From contig CACZMI010000003.1 of assembly GCA_902782245.1 (NCBI GenBank), positions 22,391-86,390 of the forward strand: 64,000 nt of DNA, read 5' to 3'. Shown here piece after piece: positions 1 to 7,503 of this stretch. Position numbers and translations under genes: made by a program. Numbering within the stretch: the stretch's first letter is position 1; each line of letters begins with the position of its first letter. The stretch comes from an uncultured Bacteroidales bacterium (lineage in GTDB: Bacteria; Bacteroidota; Bacteroidia; Bacteroidales; Bacteroidaceae). The notes beneath the pieces are model-generated. The model saw only the letters and a program-made list of their open reading frames with translations. It did not search any database and was not told where the DNA came from.

Positions 1-159
1 AGCATACAGCACAGATAACCTGTTGCCGGATGACAGATATTTTGTATAGAACCTGCCCGGCACATAAACATGCAGGATTCCGGCTATCAGGAATCCCAGC
101 AGCAGATACGGGCTCATCTGGGCCGTAACACCCGCCAGTGAAACAAAGAAATCACTCAT
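1..159 (-). CDS. Permease, SO_0444/YraQ-like Cu/Zn efflux family (5' end only)
   Basis: Only the first 53 codons are in the window; the gene runs off the left edge. The visible part starts with a short amphipathic stretch and then a transmembrane segment containing PYLLLGFLIAGILHVYVPG, which resembles the N-terminus of the DUF318/SO_0444 permeases proposed to export divalent metals. The ATG at 157-159 overlaps the stop of the thioesterase gene in an ATGAGTGA arrangement, so the two are probably co-transcribed and translationally coupled. The family call rests on one membrane segment; the cysteine motif that would confirm it lies outside the window. Confidence 0.6.
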   Translation of the reverse strand, partial: MSDFFVSLAGVTAQMSPYLLLGFLIAGILHVYVPGRFYTKYLSSGNRLSVLYA

Positions 160-940
160 TCCTAATATAGTTGAAATCCGAAATGTCCGGCAGCGGTTCC
201 CGTTCCCTCCAGTGGCTTGTAACACGGCACAGTTCCTGTCCCTGACCGTTTGTTGAAATGCCTATGAACGTATTGTCATCATCAGATGGGTAAGTAGCGG
301 TCCTTACGGTATCACCCATCAGGGACTCATGAATGAACCTTATGTTCAGCATATCCGGGCGGTATGCTTTAATAAAACCGGGCTTGAAACAGGCCAGCGC
401 CATCTGGATGTATCGGCGATTATTGGTATGGCCGTTAAAATCAAGGTCTATCAGATTTATGGTATGGTCCATCGATTCCACAGGTTCGGCAGCCATATTA
501 CCCGGCTTGCGGCGACGATGTGGACCTATTACAAGTTCGTCAACAACTTCCTGCTCCGGGATAAGACCATCACATGCCACGGGTTTGCGTCCTGACATTG
601 ATATGAGTGACCAGCAGCTGTTGCCGCGGGCTGCCACAACGCCCGTATGAGCCTCAACGCCCACAAAATCAAACCAGACCCTAAGGGATGACATCTCACT
701 TATCCACACGGTAAAAGTAACATCCTCTGTCCAGATAGCCGGTACGCCCGGCATCTCAACGTTAATCTCGGATATTATCCACGTCTTGTCCTGTTTCTGC
801 ATGTCAAATGCAGCCAAGCCCAGCGATGTAAGATATCGGGCTACTGTATTTTCATGATATGAAAGTATGCCGTCAACCGTAAGACGGTAATTGCCGTCCA
901 TCTGCGAGGCCGTTATGGGATAGGTGGTACTGTATTTCAT
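152..940 (-). CDS. Acyl-ACP thioesterase (FatA/FatB-type)
   Basis: Releases free fatty acids from acyl carrier protein in the cytoplasm. The 262-residue length fits the bacterial members, which are tandem hot-dog domains. Near residues 163-178 the motif DLDFNGHTNNRRYIQM carries the Asp, Asn and His expected in the active site. No signal peptide is present. The gene is followed by an overlapping permease gene and is separated from the upstream polyamine operon by 177 bp containing one copy of the 33-bp palindrome, so it is probably its own transcription unit. Confidence 0.85.
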   Translation of the reverse strand: MKYSTTYPITASQMDGNYRLTVDGILSYHENTVARYLTSLGLAAFDMQKQDKTWIISEINVEMPGVPAIWTEDVTFTVWISEMSSLRVWFDFVGVEAHTGVVAARGNSCWSLISMSGRKPVACDGLIPEQEVVDELVIGPHRRRKPGNMAAEPVESMDHTINLIDLDFNGHTNNRRYIQMALACFKPGFIKAYRPDMLNIRFIHESLMGDTVRTATYPSDDDNTFIGISTNGQGQELCRVTSHWREREPLPDISDFNYIRNE

Positions 941-1084
941 CAGTTAATTTTACTGTGTCGGGACCCAACGATTAAACGATGCAAAGTAAAGAAATTTTAC
1001 TGATACGCGGGATTACCAAAACGCCACAAATTATCATAAAAAATAAGTAAATTTGGACACAAAGGGGTCGTTTTTGAAAAATAG

Positions 1085-1111
1085 TACAAAAGGGGACTGT
1101 CCCCTTTTGTA
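1085..1111. repeat. 33-bp palindrome family, copy R1
   Basis: Perfect inverted repeat with 13-bp arms (TACAAAAGGGGAC and its complement) around one central T, lying 6 bp past the stop codon of nspC. TAG and, on the other strand, TGA flank the arms. It probably ends the polyamine operon. A partial arm (CACAAAGGGGTCG) lies just to the left at about 1060. Confidence 0.8.
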
Positions 1112-1117
1112 TCATTT

Positions 1118-2260
1118 TTAAAGTCTTGACTTGAAGTCGGCGTAGGTGAAGGATTTGAGGAGGGTGTAGTTGGAGCCCTGCTTGAGGTAGATTGCGGGCA
1201 GGGGCATGCCGTTGAAGGTGTTGTTCTTGACCATGGAGTAGATGGCCATATCCTCGAATATGAGGGTCTGGCATTCTTTTAATGGCTCATCAAAGGAGTA
1301 CTCCCCTATTATATCGCCCGATAGGCATGTGGGACCGCCCAAACGGTAGGTGTATTTCTTTTCCTGGGGCTGGCCGCTGTCTCTTAGCGGGGGCCGATAC
1401 GGCATCTCTATCACATCGGGCATGTGGCAGGCGGCCGATGTATCAAGGATTGCGATATCCATTGCTCCTGCGTGATGCTGGACCTCAAGCACCTGGGTGT
1501 GCAGATAACCGGCGTTGAGGGCTATAGCCTCACCCGGTTCCAGATAGACCATAAGGCCGTAGCCCTTAGACATACGCTCGATGCAGCGCTCTAAGCGCGG
1601 TATATCGTAATCAGCACGGGTAATGTGATGACCACCGCCAAAGTTTACCCATTTCATCTTGGGCAGCCACTCACGGAACTGCTCCTCAAAGCCGTTCAGC
1701 GTGGTCTCCAGGTCATCGGAGTTCTGCTCGCAGAGAGTATGGAAATGTAGGCCGTCCAGCAATGTAACCAAATTAGCAGGCGCCTTGCGGAACTCATCCA
1801 GAGTCACCCCTAACCTGCTGCCGGGAGCGCAAGGATCATAGATAGCATGCTCGGCGGGCTGTGTTGATATCTGCGGATTGATGCGCAATCCCACCTGCAG
1901 GCCGGCCTCCTTGGCGCGCGCACCAAAAAGTTCCAGCTGACGTATGGAATTGAAAACAATATGGTCGCAGATTTTCAGAATCTCCTGAAAGTCCTCCTCA
2001 CGGAAAGCAGGAGAAAAAACGTGGTTCTCACGCCCAGGCATCTCCTCGTGGCACAGGCGGGCCTCAAAGAGCCCGCTTGCTGTTGCGCCACAGAGATATT
2101 GTGATATCAGCGGATAGACGGCATAGCAACTGAACGCCTTCTGCGCCAGCAGGATTCGGCATCCTGTACGGTCCATTACACCGCGCAGCACCTTGAGATT
2201 AGACTCCAGGCGGTCGCGGTCAATGACGTAACACGGTGTATGCAGTTGCGCTGCGTCCAT
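1118..2260 (-). CDS. nspC: Carboxynorspermidine/carboxyspermidine decarboxylase
   Basis: PLP enzyme of the alanine racemase/ornithine decarboxylase fold that decarboxylates carboxyspermidine or carboxynorspermidine to the triamine. The PLP lysine is in LAQKAFS near residue 41. The glycine-rich phosphate site is FGGGHHI near 207-213, and LEPGEAIALNAG near 235-246 is typical of NspC. Length 380 matches the family. It is the last gene of the five-gene minus-strand polyamine operon, 14 bp after the dehydrogenase that makes its substrate, which supports the assignment. Confidence 0.93.
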   Translation of the reverse strand: MDAAQLHTPCYVIDRDRLESNLKVLRGVMDRTGCRILLAQKAFSCYAVYPLISQYLCGATASGLFEARLCHEEMPGRENHVFSPAFREEDFQEILKICDHIVFNSIRQLELFGARAKEAGLQVGLRINPQISTQPAEHAIYDPCAPGSRLGVTLDEFRKAPANLVTLLDGLHFHTLCEQNSDDLETTLNGFEEQFREWLPKMKWVNFGGGHHITRADYDIPRLERCIERMSKGYGLMVYLEPGEAIALNAGYLHTQVLEVQHHAGAMDIAILDTSAACHMPDVIEMPYRPPLRDSGQPQEKKYTYRLGGPTCLSGDIIGEYSFDEPLKECQTLIFEDMAIYSMVKNNTFNGMPLPAIYLKQGSNYTLLKSFTYADFKSRL

Positions 2261-2274
2261 CGGCCTTAAATAAA

Positions 2275-3540
2275 TCAGTCAACCATTACGGGGTTCTCAT
2301 CCACAACCCAAGGCAGACCCCACTTGTTCAGGGCCTCCATGTAGGGATCCGGATCAAACTCCTCAACGTTGAACACGCCTGCGCCCTTCCACTGGCCGGT
2401 CATAACCATCATGGTGCCTATCATTGCGGGAACGCCGGTGGTATAAGAGATGGCCTGTGAGCCCACCTCCTTGTAGCACTCCTGATGGTCGCACACGTTG
2501 TAAATCTTGATGGCGCGCTTCTTGCCGTCCTTGGTGCCGGTATAGATGCAGCCTATGTTGGTCTTGCCTACTGTGCGCGGGCCCAGTGATGCGGGATCGG
2601 GCAGCAGAGCCTTGAGGAACTGGATGGGAACAATCTCACGGCCCTCAAACATAACGGGGTCGGTGCGCAGCATGCCTACGTTCTCAAGACACTTCATGTG
2701 AGTCAGGTAACTCTGGCCGAATGTCATGAAGAAGCGGATTCTCTTTACGCCGGGGATGTTCTTGGCAAGAGACTCAATCTCCTCATGATGAAGCAGATAC
2801 ATATCCTTCATGCCTACCTGCTCAAAGTTGTACTCGCGCTTTATCTCCATGGGCTTGGTCTCAACCCAGTGGCCGTTCTCCCAGTATGAACCGTTGGCCG
2901 ATACCTCTCGCAGATTGATCTCGGGGTTGAAGTTGGTTGCAAAGGGATAACCGTGGTCACCACCGTTGCAGTCCAGGATATCGATAGTATCAATCTGATC
3001 AAAATAGTGCTTCAGGGCATAAGCAGTGAATACGCTGGTAACACCCGGATCAAAACCGGTACCCAGGATAGCGGTAATGCCGGCCTTCTTGTACTTATCC
3101 TGATAAGCCCACTGCCACGAGTAGTCAAAATAGGCGGTGAAACCGAGCTCTTTGCAGCGCTTCTCGTAGATGGCGCGCCACTTGGGATCCTCAGTATCCT
3201 CGGGCTCGTAGTTGGCTGAGTCAACGTAATGTACGCCGCATGCCAGGCAGGCGTCCATGATGGTCAGATCCTGATACGGCAGAGCAAGGTTGAGCACGAC
3301 ATCGGGCTTAACGCTCTTGATGAGTGCAATCAGTTCGTCCACGCTGTCGGCGTTCACCTTAGCAGTGGTAATCTTGGAACGGCTCTTACCCTCGGCCTCA
3401 ATCTTTTCCTTAAGGTCGTCACACTTGCTAACCGTACGGCTTGCAATGCAAATCTCGTCAAAAACTGCGTCGTTCTGGGCGCACTTCTGAATCGCTACCT
3501 GGGCTACACCTCCGCAGCCAATAACCAATACCTTTCCCAT
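2275..3540 (-). CDS. Carboxynorspermidine/carboxyspermidine dehydrogenase (saccharopine dehydrogenase family)
   Basis: NADPH-dependent enzyme that condenses putrescine or diaminopropane with aspartate semialdehyde to form carboxyspermidine or carboxynorspermidine. A Rossmann motif is at the extreme N-terminus (VLVIGCGGVAQVAI, residues 4-17). The 421 residues resemble the saccharopine-dehydrogenase-like CASDH of Vibrio rather than lysine-pathway enzymes. The gene begins 1 bp after the agmatinase stop and is followed by nspC, the usual CASDH/CANSDC pair. Which triamine is made cannot be read from sequence; putrescine supplied by the upstream genes points to spermidine. Confidence 0.9.
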   Translation of the reverse strand: MGKVLVIGCGGVAQVAIQKCAQNDAVFDEICIASRTVSKCDDLKEKIEAEGKSRSKITTAKVNADSVDELIALIKSVKPDVVLNLALPYQDLTIMDACLACGVHYVDSANYEPEDTEDPKWRAIYEKRCKELGFTAYFDYSWQWAYQDKYKKAGITAILGTGFDPGVTSVFTAYALKHYFDQIDTIDILDCNGGDHGYPFATNFNPEINLREVSANGSYWENGHWVETKPMEIKREYNFEQVGMKDMYLLHHEEIESLAKNIPGVKRIRFFMTFGQSYLTHMKCLENVGMLRTDPVMFEGREIVPIQFLKALLPDPASLGPRTVGKTNIGCIYTGTKDGKKRAIKIYNVCDHQECYKEVGSQAISYTTGVPAMIGTMMVMTGQWKGAGVFNVEEFDPDPYMEALNKWGLPWVVDENPVMVD

Positions 3541-3541
3541 T

Positions 3542-4396
3542 TTATTTAATGCTTAAAAGTAATTCACGAATGATTTTGCAGGCCGCAGCGGTAGATGCTC
3601 CGGTCTGGTCATAAGGCGGACATAATTCATTAACGTCCAGGCCCACAATATTAGAGCCGATGCAAACGGTCTTGAGTGCCTCAAACAGCTGCATGAAAGT
3701 AACACCACCGTACTCAGGAGTACCTGTGCCGGGGAATACCGACGGATCCATAACATCCAGGTCGATGGTGAAATATACAGGCTTACCTGCCAATCCGGAA
3801 ACAGTTTCTGCAAGTCCGTCAAAGTTGAAGGGATGCAGGTCAGTGTGACCGGCACGTGCCCACTGCCACTCAGCGCGCTCGCCTGAGCGGATTCCGAACT
3901 GGTGGATGCGGCCGTCGCCCACAAGGTCGTGGCAGCGACGCAGAACGCATGCATGTGAGAGTTTTACATCCAGATAGTCGTCACGCAGGTCTGTGTGAGC
4001 GTCAAAATGGATGATATGAATGTCAGGATACTTTTTGAATACCTCACGGAAGGCACCCAGGGTTACCAGATGCTCACCTCCTATCATGAAGGGAATCTTG
4101 CCGTCCTTAAGTATCGTGGCGGTACGCTCCGATATCTGGTCAAGAGCCTTATCGGCACTGCCTATGCAGAGCTCTATATCGCCGCTGTCAAATACGCTGA
4201 TGTCCTCCAGGTCGCGGTCCAGCCAGGGGCTGTAGGTCTCCAGGCCGAATGACTCGCTGCGGATGGCGTGCGGGGCAAACCTTGTGCCCGGGCGGAATGA
4301 CGTGGTGGAGTCAAACGGTGCACCAAAGAGCACTATGCGGGCATCCTTATAATCGGCATCGCAGCCTATGAATGTCTCAACGTTCCTCTGCAGCAT
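3542..4396 (-). CDS. speB: Agmatinase (ureohydrolase family)
   Basis: Hydrolyses agmatine to putrescine and urea using two Mn ions. The metal ligands are visible in order: GGEHLVT near residue 106, HFDAHTDLRDD near 129-139 and DLDVMDPS near 214-221. The 284-residue length is normal. It lies between the SpeE-like gene (3 bp away) and the dehydrogenase gene (1 bp away), which places it as the second step from arginine to putrescine in this operon. Confidence 0.93.
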   Translation of the reverse strand: MLQRNVETFIGCDADYKDARIVLFGAPFDSTTSFRPGTRFAPHAIRSESFGLETYSPWLDRDLEDISVFDSGDIELCIGSADKALDQISERTATILKDGKIPFMIGGEHLVTLGAFREVFKKYPDIHIIHFDAHTDLRDDYLDVKLSHACVLRRCHDLVGDGRIHQFGIRSGERAEWQWARAGHTDLHPFNFDGLAETVSGLAGKPVYFTIDLDVMDPSVFPGTGTPEYGGVTFMQLFEALKTVCIGSNIVGLDVNELCPPYDQTGASTAAACKIIRELLLSIK

Positions 4397-4399
4397 AAC

Positions 4400-5263
4400 T
4401 CAGTCCTTTATCTGTTCCACATCGGCCAGCATGCGCTCTACGTATGCAGGCAGGGCAAAACAGCCCTTGTGGAGGTTTGTTGTGTAATAGTTGGTCTTGA
4501 TACCCAGCTTGTTCCATGCATCGGCATCCAGATCAAGCACGGGGCGGTACTTCTTGGATGCGAATCCAAAGAGCCAGTAACCTGAAGGGTATGTGGGTAT
4601 GTGGGCCTGATATACGCGGCTTATGGGGAACCTGTTCACGATACGCATGTGCGCCTTCTGGGTCTCCAGGCGGTCCTCCTCATAGAAGGGGCTCTGATGC
4701 TGGTTTACCATGATGCCATCGGCCTTGAGCGCCTTGTAGCAGCTGCCGTAGAACTCACGGGTAAGCAGGCTCTCGCCCGGGCCGTAGAATCCGGCCGAGT
4801 CAACCACGATCACGTCATATTCATTCTCGATATGGCGGATGTAACGCAGGGCATTCTCGGTGTATATGGTCACGCGCGGGTCATCCAGTGACTCAGCCAT
4901 CTCGGGGAAATACTCACGGCAGGCCTGAACCACGCCCTCATTTATCTCAATCAGGTCAATCTGCTGGATTGACTTGTATTTGAGGAGCTCGCGTACCACG
5001 CCTCCGTCACCCGAACCGAACACCAGAATCTTCTGGGCTGTAGGATGAACGGCCATAGGTATGTGTGACAGCATCTCATCGTAGATGAACTCATCTCTTT
5101 GGGTAAAGATGATGTAGCCGTCAACAGCCAGGAACCGGCCAAACTCGGGTGACTCAAAGATATCAACCCTACCCAGGTCATTCTCGGCGGTGTAAAGGTG
5201 CTTGTCAACCTTTACCGAGAACTTTACGTTTGGAGTATGAAACTCAGAAAACCAAAATTCCAT
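4400..5263 (-). CDS. speE: Spermidine synthase-like aminopropyltransferase with altered active site
   Basis: Overall sequence and 287-residue length match polyamine aminopropyltransferases: the N-terminal beta domain, QRDEFIYDEMLSHIP near residues 55-69, and the nucleotide site VFGSGDGGVVREL near 81-93. The family motif D-[CS]-[TS]-D-P-x-G-P, whose second Asp is the usual catalytic base, reads DSAGFYGPGESL near 155-166, so that Asp is absent. No decarboxylated-SAM-forming AdoMet decarboxylase is visible here. The gene sits between arginine decarboxylase and agmatinase, so agmatine could be its substrate. It may be an enzyme with shifted chemistry, or non-catalytic. Confidence 0.82.
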   Translation of the reverse strand: MEFWFSEFHTPNVKFSVKVDKHLYTAENDLGRVDIFESPEFGRFLAVDGYIIFTQRDEFIYDEMLSHIPMAVHPTAQKILVFGSGDGGVVRELLKYKSIQQIDLIEINEGVVQACREYFPEMAESLDDPRVTIYTENALRYIRHIENEYDVIVVDSAGFYGPGESLLTREFYGSCYKALKADGIMVNQHQSPFYEEDRLETQKAHMRIVNRFPISRVYQAHIPTYPSGYWLFGFASKKYRPVLDLDADAWNKLGIKTNYYTTNLHKGCFALPAYVERMLADVEQIKD

Positions 5264-5275
5264 TGCCCTGAAGAA

Positions 5276-6733
5276 TCAATATGTTGTACTTTCCTTAATC
5301 ACATTAAGACGCTCTACCTTCTCATCCTCGGGACCTGTCAGCTGGCAGCCCTTCTCCTTTGCGTAGAGTATGTAGTCGATGATTTCCTGCGTGATGCGCT
5401 CACCCGGGGCCAGGATAGGAATTCCGGGAGGATAGCACATGACGAATTCCGTACATATACGTCCGTTGGTCTCACGGATGGGAATCATCTCCTCCTTGGG
5501 AGCGTAGAAAGCCTCCTGCGGAGTCATGACCACCGACGGATTGATGTACTCATGATCGAACAGACCGGTACGGTCCTTACAGTAACGGCGCTTAACGTCA
5601 ACCAGCGCGCTCACCAGACGCTCGACCTCACGCATGCGGTCACCTATCGATATGTATGCCAGTACGTTACCCATATCACCAAGTTCCAGCTGGATGTCAT
5701 ACTCATCACGCAGTAGGTCATAAACCTCAATGCCTGCCAGGCCGATGTCCAGGGTGTAAACGGTAAGTTTTGTGGGGTCGAAATCAAACACGCTATCACC
5801 GTTTATCAGCTCCTTGCCGTAAGCGTAGTAGCCGCCAATCTTGTTGATCTCGGTGCGGGCGTAATTGGCAATGCGCATAACCTCCCTGAACAGCTCCTTG
5901 CCGCGCAGAGCCAGGTTACGGCGTGATATGTCAAGACTTGAAATAAGCAGATACGATGCGCTTGTGGTCTGCGTAAGGTTTATCACCTGACGCACATAAC
6001 CGGCGCTGACATCGGGCCCGGTAAGCAGGAACGAACTCTGCGTAAGGCTTCCGCCCGATTTATGCATTGAGACCGATGACATATCGGCCCCGGCTGCCAT
6101 GGCGGTAAGAGGCATATCCTCGCCAAAATAGAAATGGGTTCCGTGAGCCTCGTCCACCAGCACCAGCATTCCGTGTTCGTGAGCCAGCTCAACTATCTTC
6201 TTGAGGTTGGAGCAGATTCCGTAGTATGTGGGATTGTTCACCAGGATGGCCTTTGCCTCGGGGTTCTCCTCGATGGCGCGCTCCACCTGCGATATCTTCA
6301 TACCCAAGGCTATACCCAGACGGCTGTCGGTATCGGGATTTACATAGATGGGAGTTGCGCCGTTCACAACCAGGGCGTTGATGACGCTGCGGTGCACGTT
6401 TCGCGGCAGGATGATCTTCTCGCCGCTCTTGCAGGCAGTCAGCACCATAGTCTGTACGGCCGATGTCGTACCGCCCACCATCAGGAATGCGTGTGCGGCG
6501 CCGAATGCCTCGGCGGCCAGTTCTTCGGCCTCCTTGATTACTGAAATGGGGTGACAGAGATTGTCCAGGGGTTTCATTGAGTTAACATCCAACTCAACGC
6601 ACTGCTTTCCCAGCAGAGCAACAAGTTCGGGGTTTCCCCTACCTCTTTTGTGACCGGGTACATCAAACGGTACCACTCTGTTCCTGCGGAACTCCTGCAG
6701 AGCCTCATAAACGGGAGCTTTTCGCTGATCCAT
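5276..6733 (-). CDS. Arginine decarboxylase, Orn/Lys/Arg decarboxylase (fold type I) family
   Basis: Cytoplasmic PLP enzyme of the aspartate-aminotransferase fold, 485 residues, like the biosynthetic SpeA-type enzyme of Bacillus. The PLP lysine lies in SMHKSGGSLTQ near residues 223-233, and VLVDEAHGTHF near 190-200 supplies the cofactor Asp and His. Arginine as substrate is inferred from the downstream agmatinase; lysine or ornithine is less likely. It is the first gene of the operon and is preceded by a ~320-nt leader with a terminator/antiterminator arrangement. Confidence 0.85.
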   Translation of the reverse strand: MDQRKAPVYEALQEFRRNRVVPFDVPGHKRGRGNPELVALLGKQCVELDVNSMKPLDNLCHPISVIKEAEELAAEAFGAAHAFLMVGGTTSAVQTMVLTACKSGEKIILPRNVHRSVINALVVNGATPIYVNPDTDSRLGIALGMKISQVERAIEENPEAKAILVNNPTYYGICSNLKKIVELAHEHGMLVLVDEAHGTHFYFGEDMPLTAMAAGADMSSVSMHKSGGSLTQSSFLLTGPDVSAGYVRQVINLTQTTSASYLLISSLDISRRNLALRGKELFREVMRIANYARTEINKIGGYYAYGKELINGDSVFDFDPTKLTVYTLDIGLAGIEVYDLLRDEYDIQLELGDMGNVLAYISIGDRMREVERLVSALVDVKRRYCKDRTGLFDHEYINPSVVMTPQEAFYAPKEEMIPIRETNGRICTEFVMCYPPGIPILAPGERITQEIIDYILYAKEKGCQLTGPEDEKVERLNVIKESTTY

Positions 6734-6798
6734 CTACTCAAAAACGTTTTAAAAGTTCAACCATCCAGCCTTTTTCCTGACCCTCAGCGTGAGGGGAC

Positions 6799-6841
6799 AA
6801 AAAAAAGACATAAACAATAAAACCTCTCTTGTTTACGTCTT
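6799..6841 (-). terminator. Intrinsic terminator inside the polyamine operon leader (attenuator)
   Basis: On the minus strand a 13-bp stem (AAGACGTAAACAA with TTGTTTATGTCTT, one G-U pair) is followed by eight T residues. It lies 66 nt before the arginine decarboxylase start and after the promoter, so full-strength termination would prevent expression of the whole operon. The upstream segment complementary to plus 6892-6899 (TTGTTTAC in RNA sense) can pair with the 5' arm GTAAACAA and would block the terminator. A second small hairpin (CCCTCACGCTGAGGG) follows at 6781-6795. Confidence 0.75.
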
Positions 6842-7050
6842 CGGTACGCGGGCAGTAATGCCTTTTGTACTTTCAAATCAGAGTCTATATAGTAAACAAA
6901 TACTTTTACTACTCTTCTTATTGACCGTTTTCCAAGTCGGGCGGTTATAAAGTAACCAACTTTAAAAAAAGGGGTACGTTACCGTACACAATGTGCGTTA
7001 TGCGCACAACTCAATAATAGGAAAACTCTGATTCAATCCATTCTGCTTTC
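6842..7050 (-). promoter_or_regulatory. Polyamine operon leader, candidate sensing domain
   Basis: About 210 nt of transcribed, non-coding sequence between the inferred start site and the attenuator. On the minus strand it contains compact hairpins GTGCG-CATAA-CGCAC and GTACG-GTAA-CGTAC, and the antiterminator segment TTGTTTAC that competes for the terminator 5' arm. No leader peptide rich in arginine codons is evident. I do not recognise it as a known riboswitch class. Ligand control by a polyamine or by arginine is inference. Confidence 0.5.
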
Positions 7051-7057
7051 CTGACCG

Positions 7058-7087
7058 CAAAGGTACTGCTTTTTTATTACCCCCCAA
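7058..7087 (-). promoter_or_regulatory. Bacteroidetes-type promoter of the polyamine operon
   Basis: On the minus strand TTG (plus 7085-7087), a 19-nt spacer and TACCTTTG (plus 7058-7065) match the -33/-7 signature TTTG-N19/20-TAnnTTTG of the primary sigma factor of this phylum. Predicted start is about plus 7051, giving a long 5' leader before the ATG at 6733. Confidence 0.7.
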
Positions 7088-7124
7088 CCTAATTAATACA
7101 AAATTTGCAAACCCCGGCTCATTT

Positions 7125-7267
7125 CGCCAAAGTGTCCCACAAGCACCCCCGCGAGAATACGCTCTAACGCGGGTCAGCGTGGGACACACCCCCTAAAATG
7201 GGGGCATGTCCCACACCAACCCGCCCCACAAGCTCCCTGGGGCCGATGAGTGTGGGACACTTTGGCG
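7125..7267. repeat. 142-bp inverted-repeat element, copy E1
   Basis: Bounded by perfect 16-bp inverted repeats CGCCAAAGTGTCCCAC and GTGGGACACTTTGGCG. Inside is a 36-nt hairpin at 7179-7214 built from GTGGGACA, CA, CCCCC, a TAAAAT loop, GGGGG, CA and TGTCCCAC. No open reading frame lies inside. It occupies the space between the polyamine promoter and the tRNA terminator. Related copies are at 49005-49146 and 59084-59224, with a half copy at 62736-62782. Confidence 0.85.
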
Positions 7268-7323
7268 GAATTTACCGAATCCTTTCATCCCGACAGGGAC
7301 AGTATCAAATCCAGGAACAGATA

Positions 7324-7362
7324 CAAAAAAAGAAACAGTAACTAGTTGAGCTACTGTTTCTT
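7324..7362 (-). terminator. Intrinsic terminator of tRNA-Pro
   Basis: On the minus strand an 11-bp perfect stem (AAGAAACAGTA with TACTGTTTCTT) with an 11-nt loop is followed by a run of T residues. It begins 4 bp after the tRNA 3' end. Confidence 0.85.
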
Positions 7363-7366
7363 ACGT

Positions 7367-7440
7367 CGGGATGAAAGGATTCGAACCTTCGACCACCTGG
7401 TCCCAAACCAGGCATTCTAACCGGACTGAACTACATCCCG
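7367..7440 (-). tRNA. tRNA-Pro (anticodon TGG)
   Basis: A 74-nt cloverleaf on the minus strand: acceptor CGGGATG with CATCCCG, anticodon stem CCTGG/CCAGG around loop TTTGGGA giving anticodon TGG, and T arm GAAGG-TTCGAAT-CCTTT. CCA is not encoded. It is followed by a strong terminator. No integration duplicate of its 3' end was seen nearby. Confidence 0.95.
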
Positions 7441-7503
7441 TGAGCCTCTCTAACCTGAAAAGCGGTGCAAAAGTACGCTTTTAAGTCAGAATCAGCAAAT
7501 TTT

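Noticed and set aside
6749-6811. A 20-codon reading frame on the minus strand between attenuator and arginine decarboxylase (MSFFCPLTLRVRKKAGWLNF)
   Set aside because: It starts inside the terminator stem, has few control-relevant codons and no sign of its own translation signal; too short to call without conservation data.
7367-7440. tRNA-Pro as an attachment site for an integrated element
   Set aside because: No second copy of the tRNA 3' end and no adjacent integrase were found.
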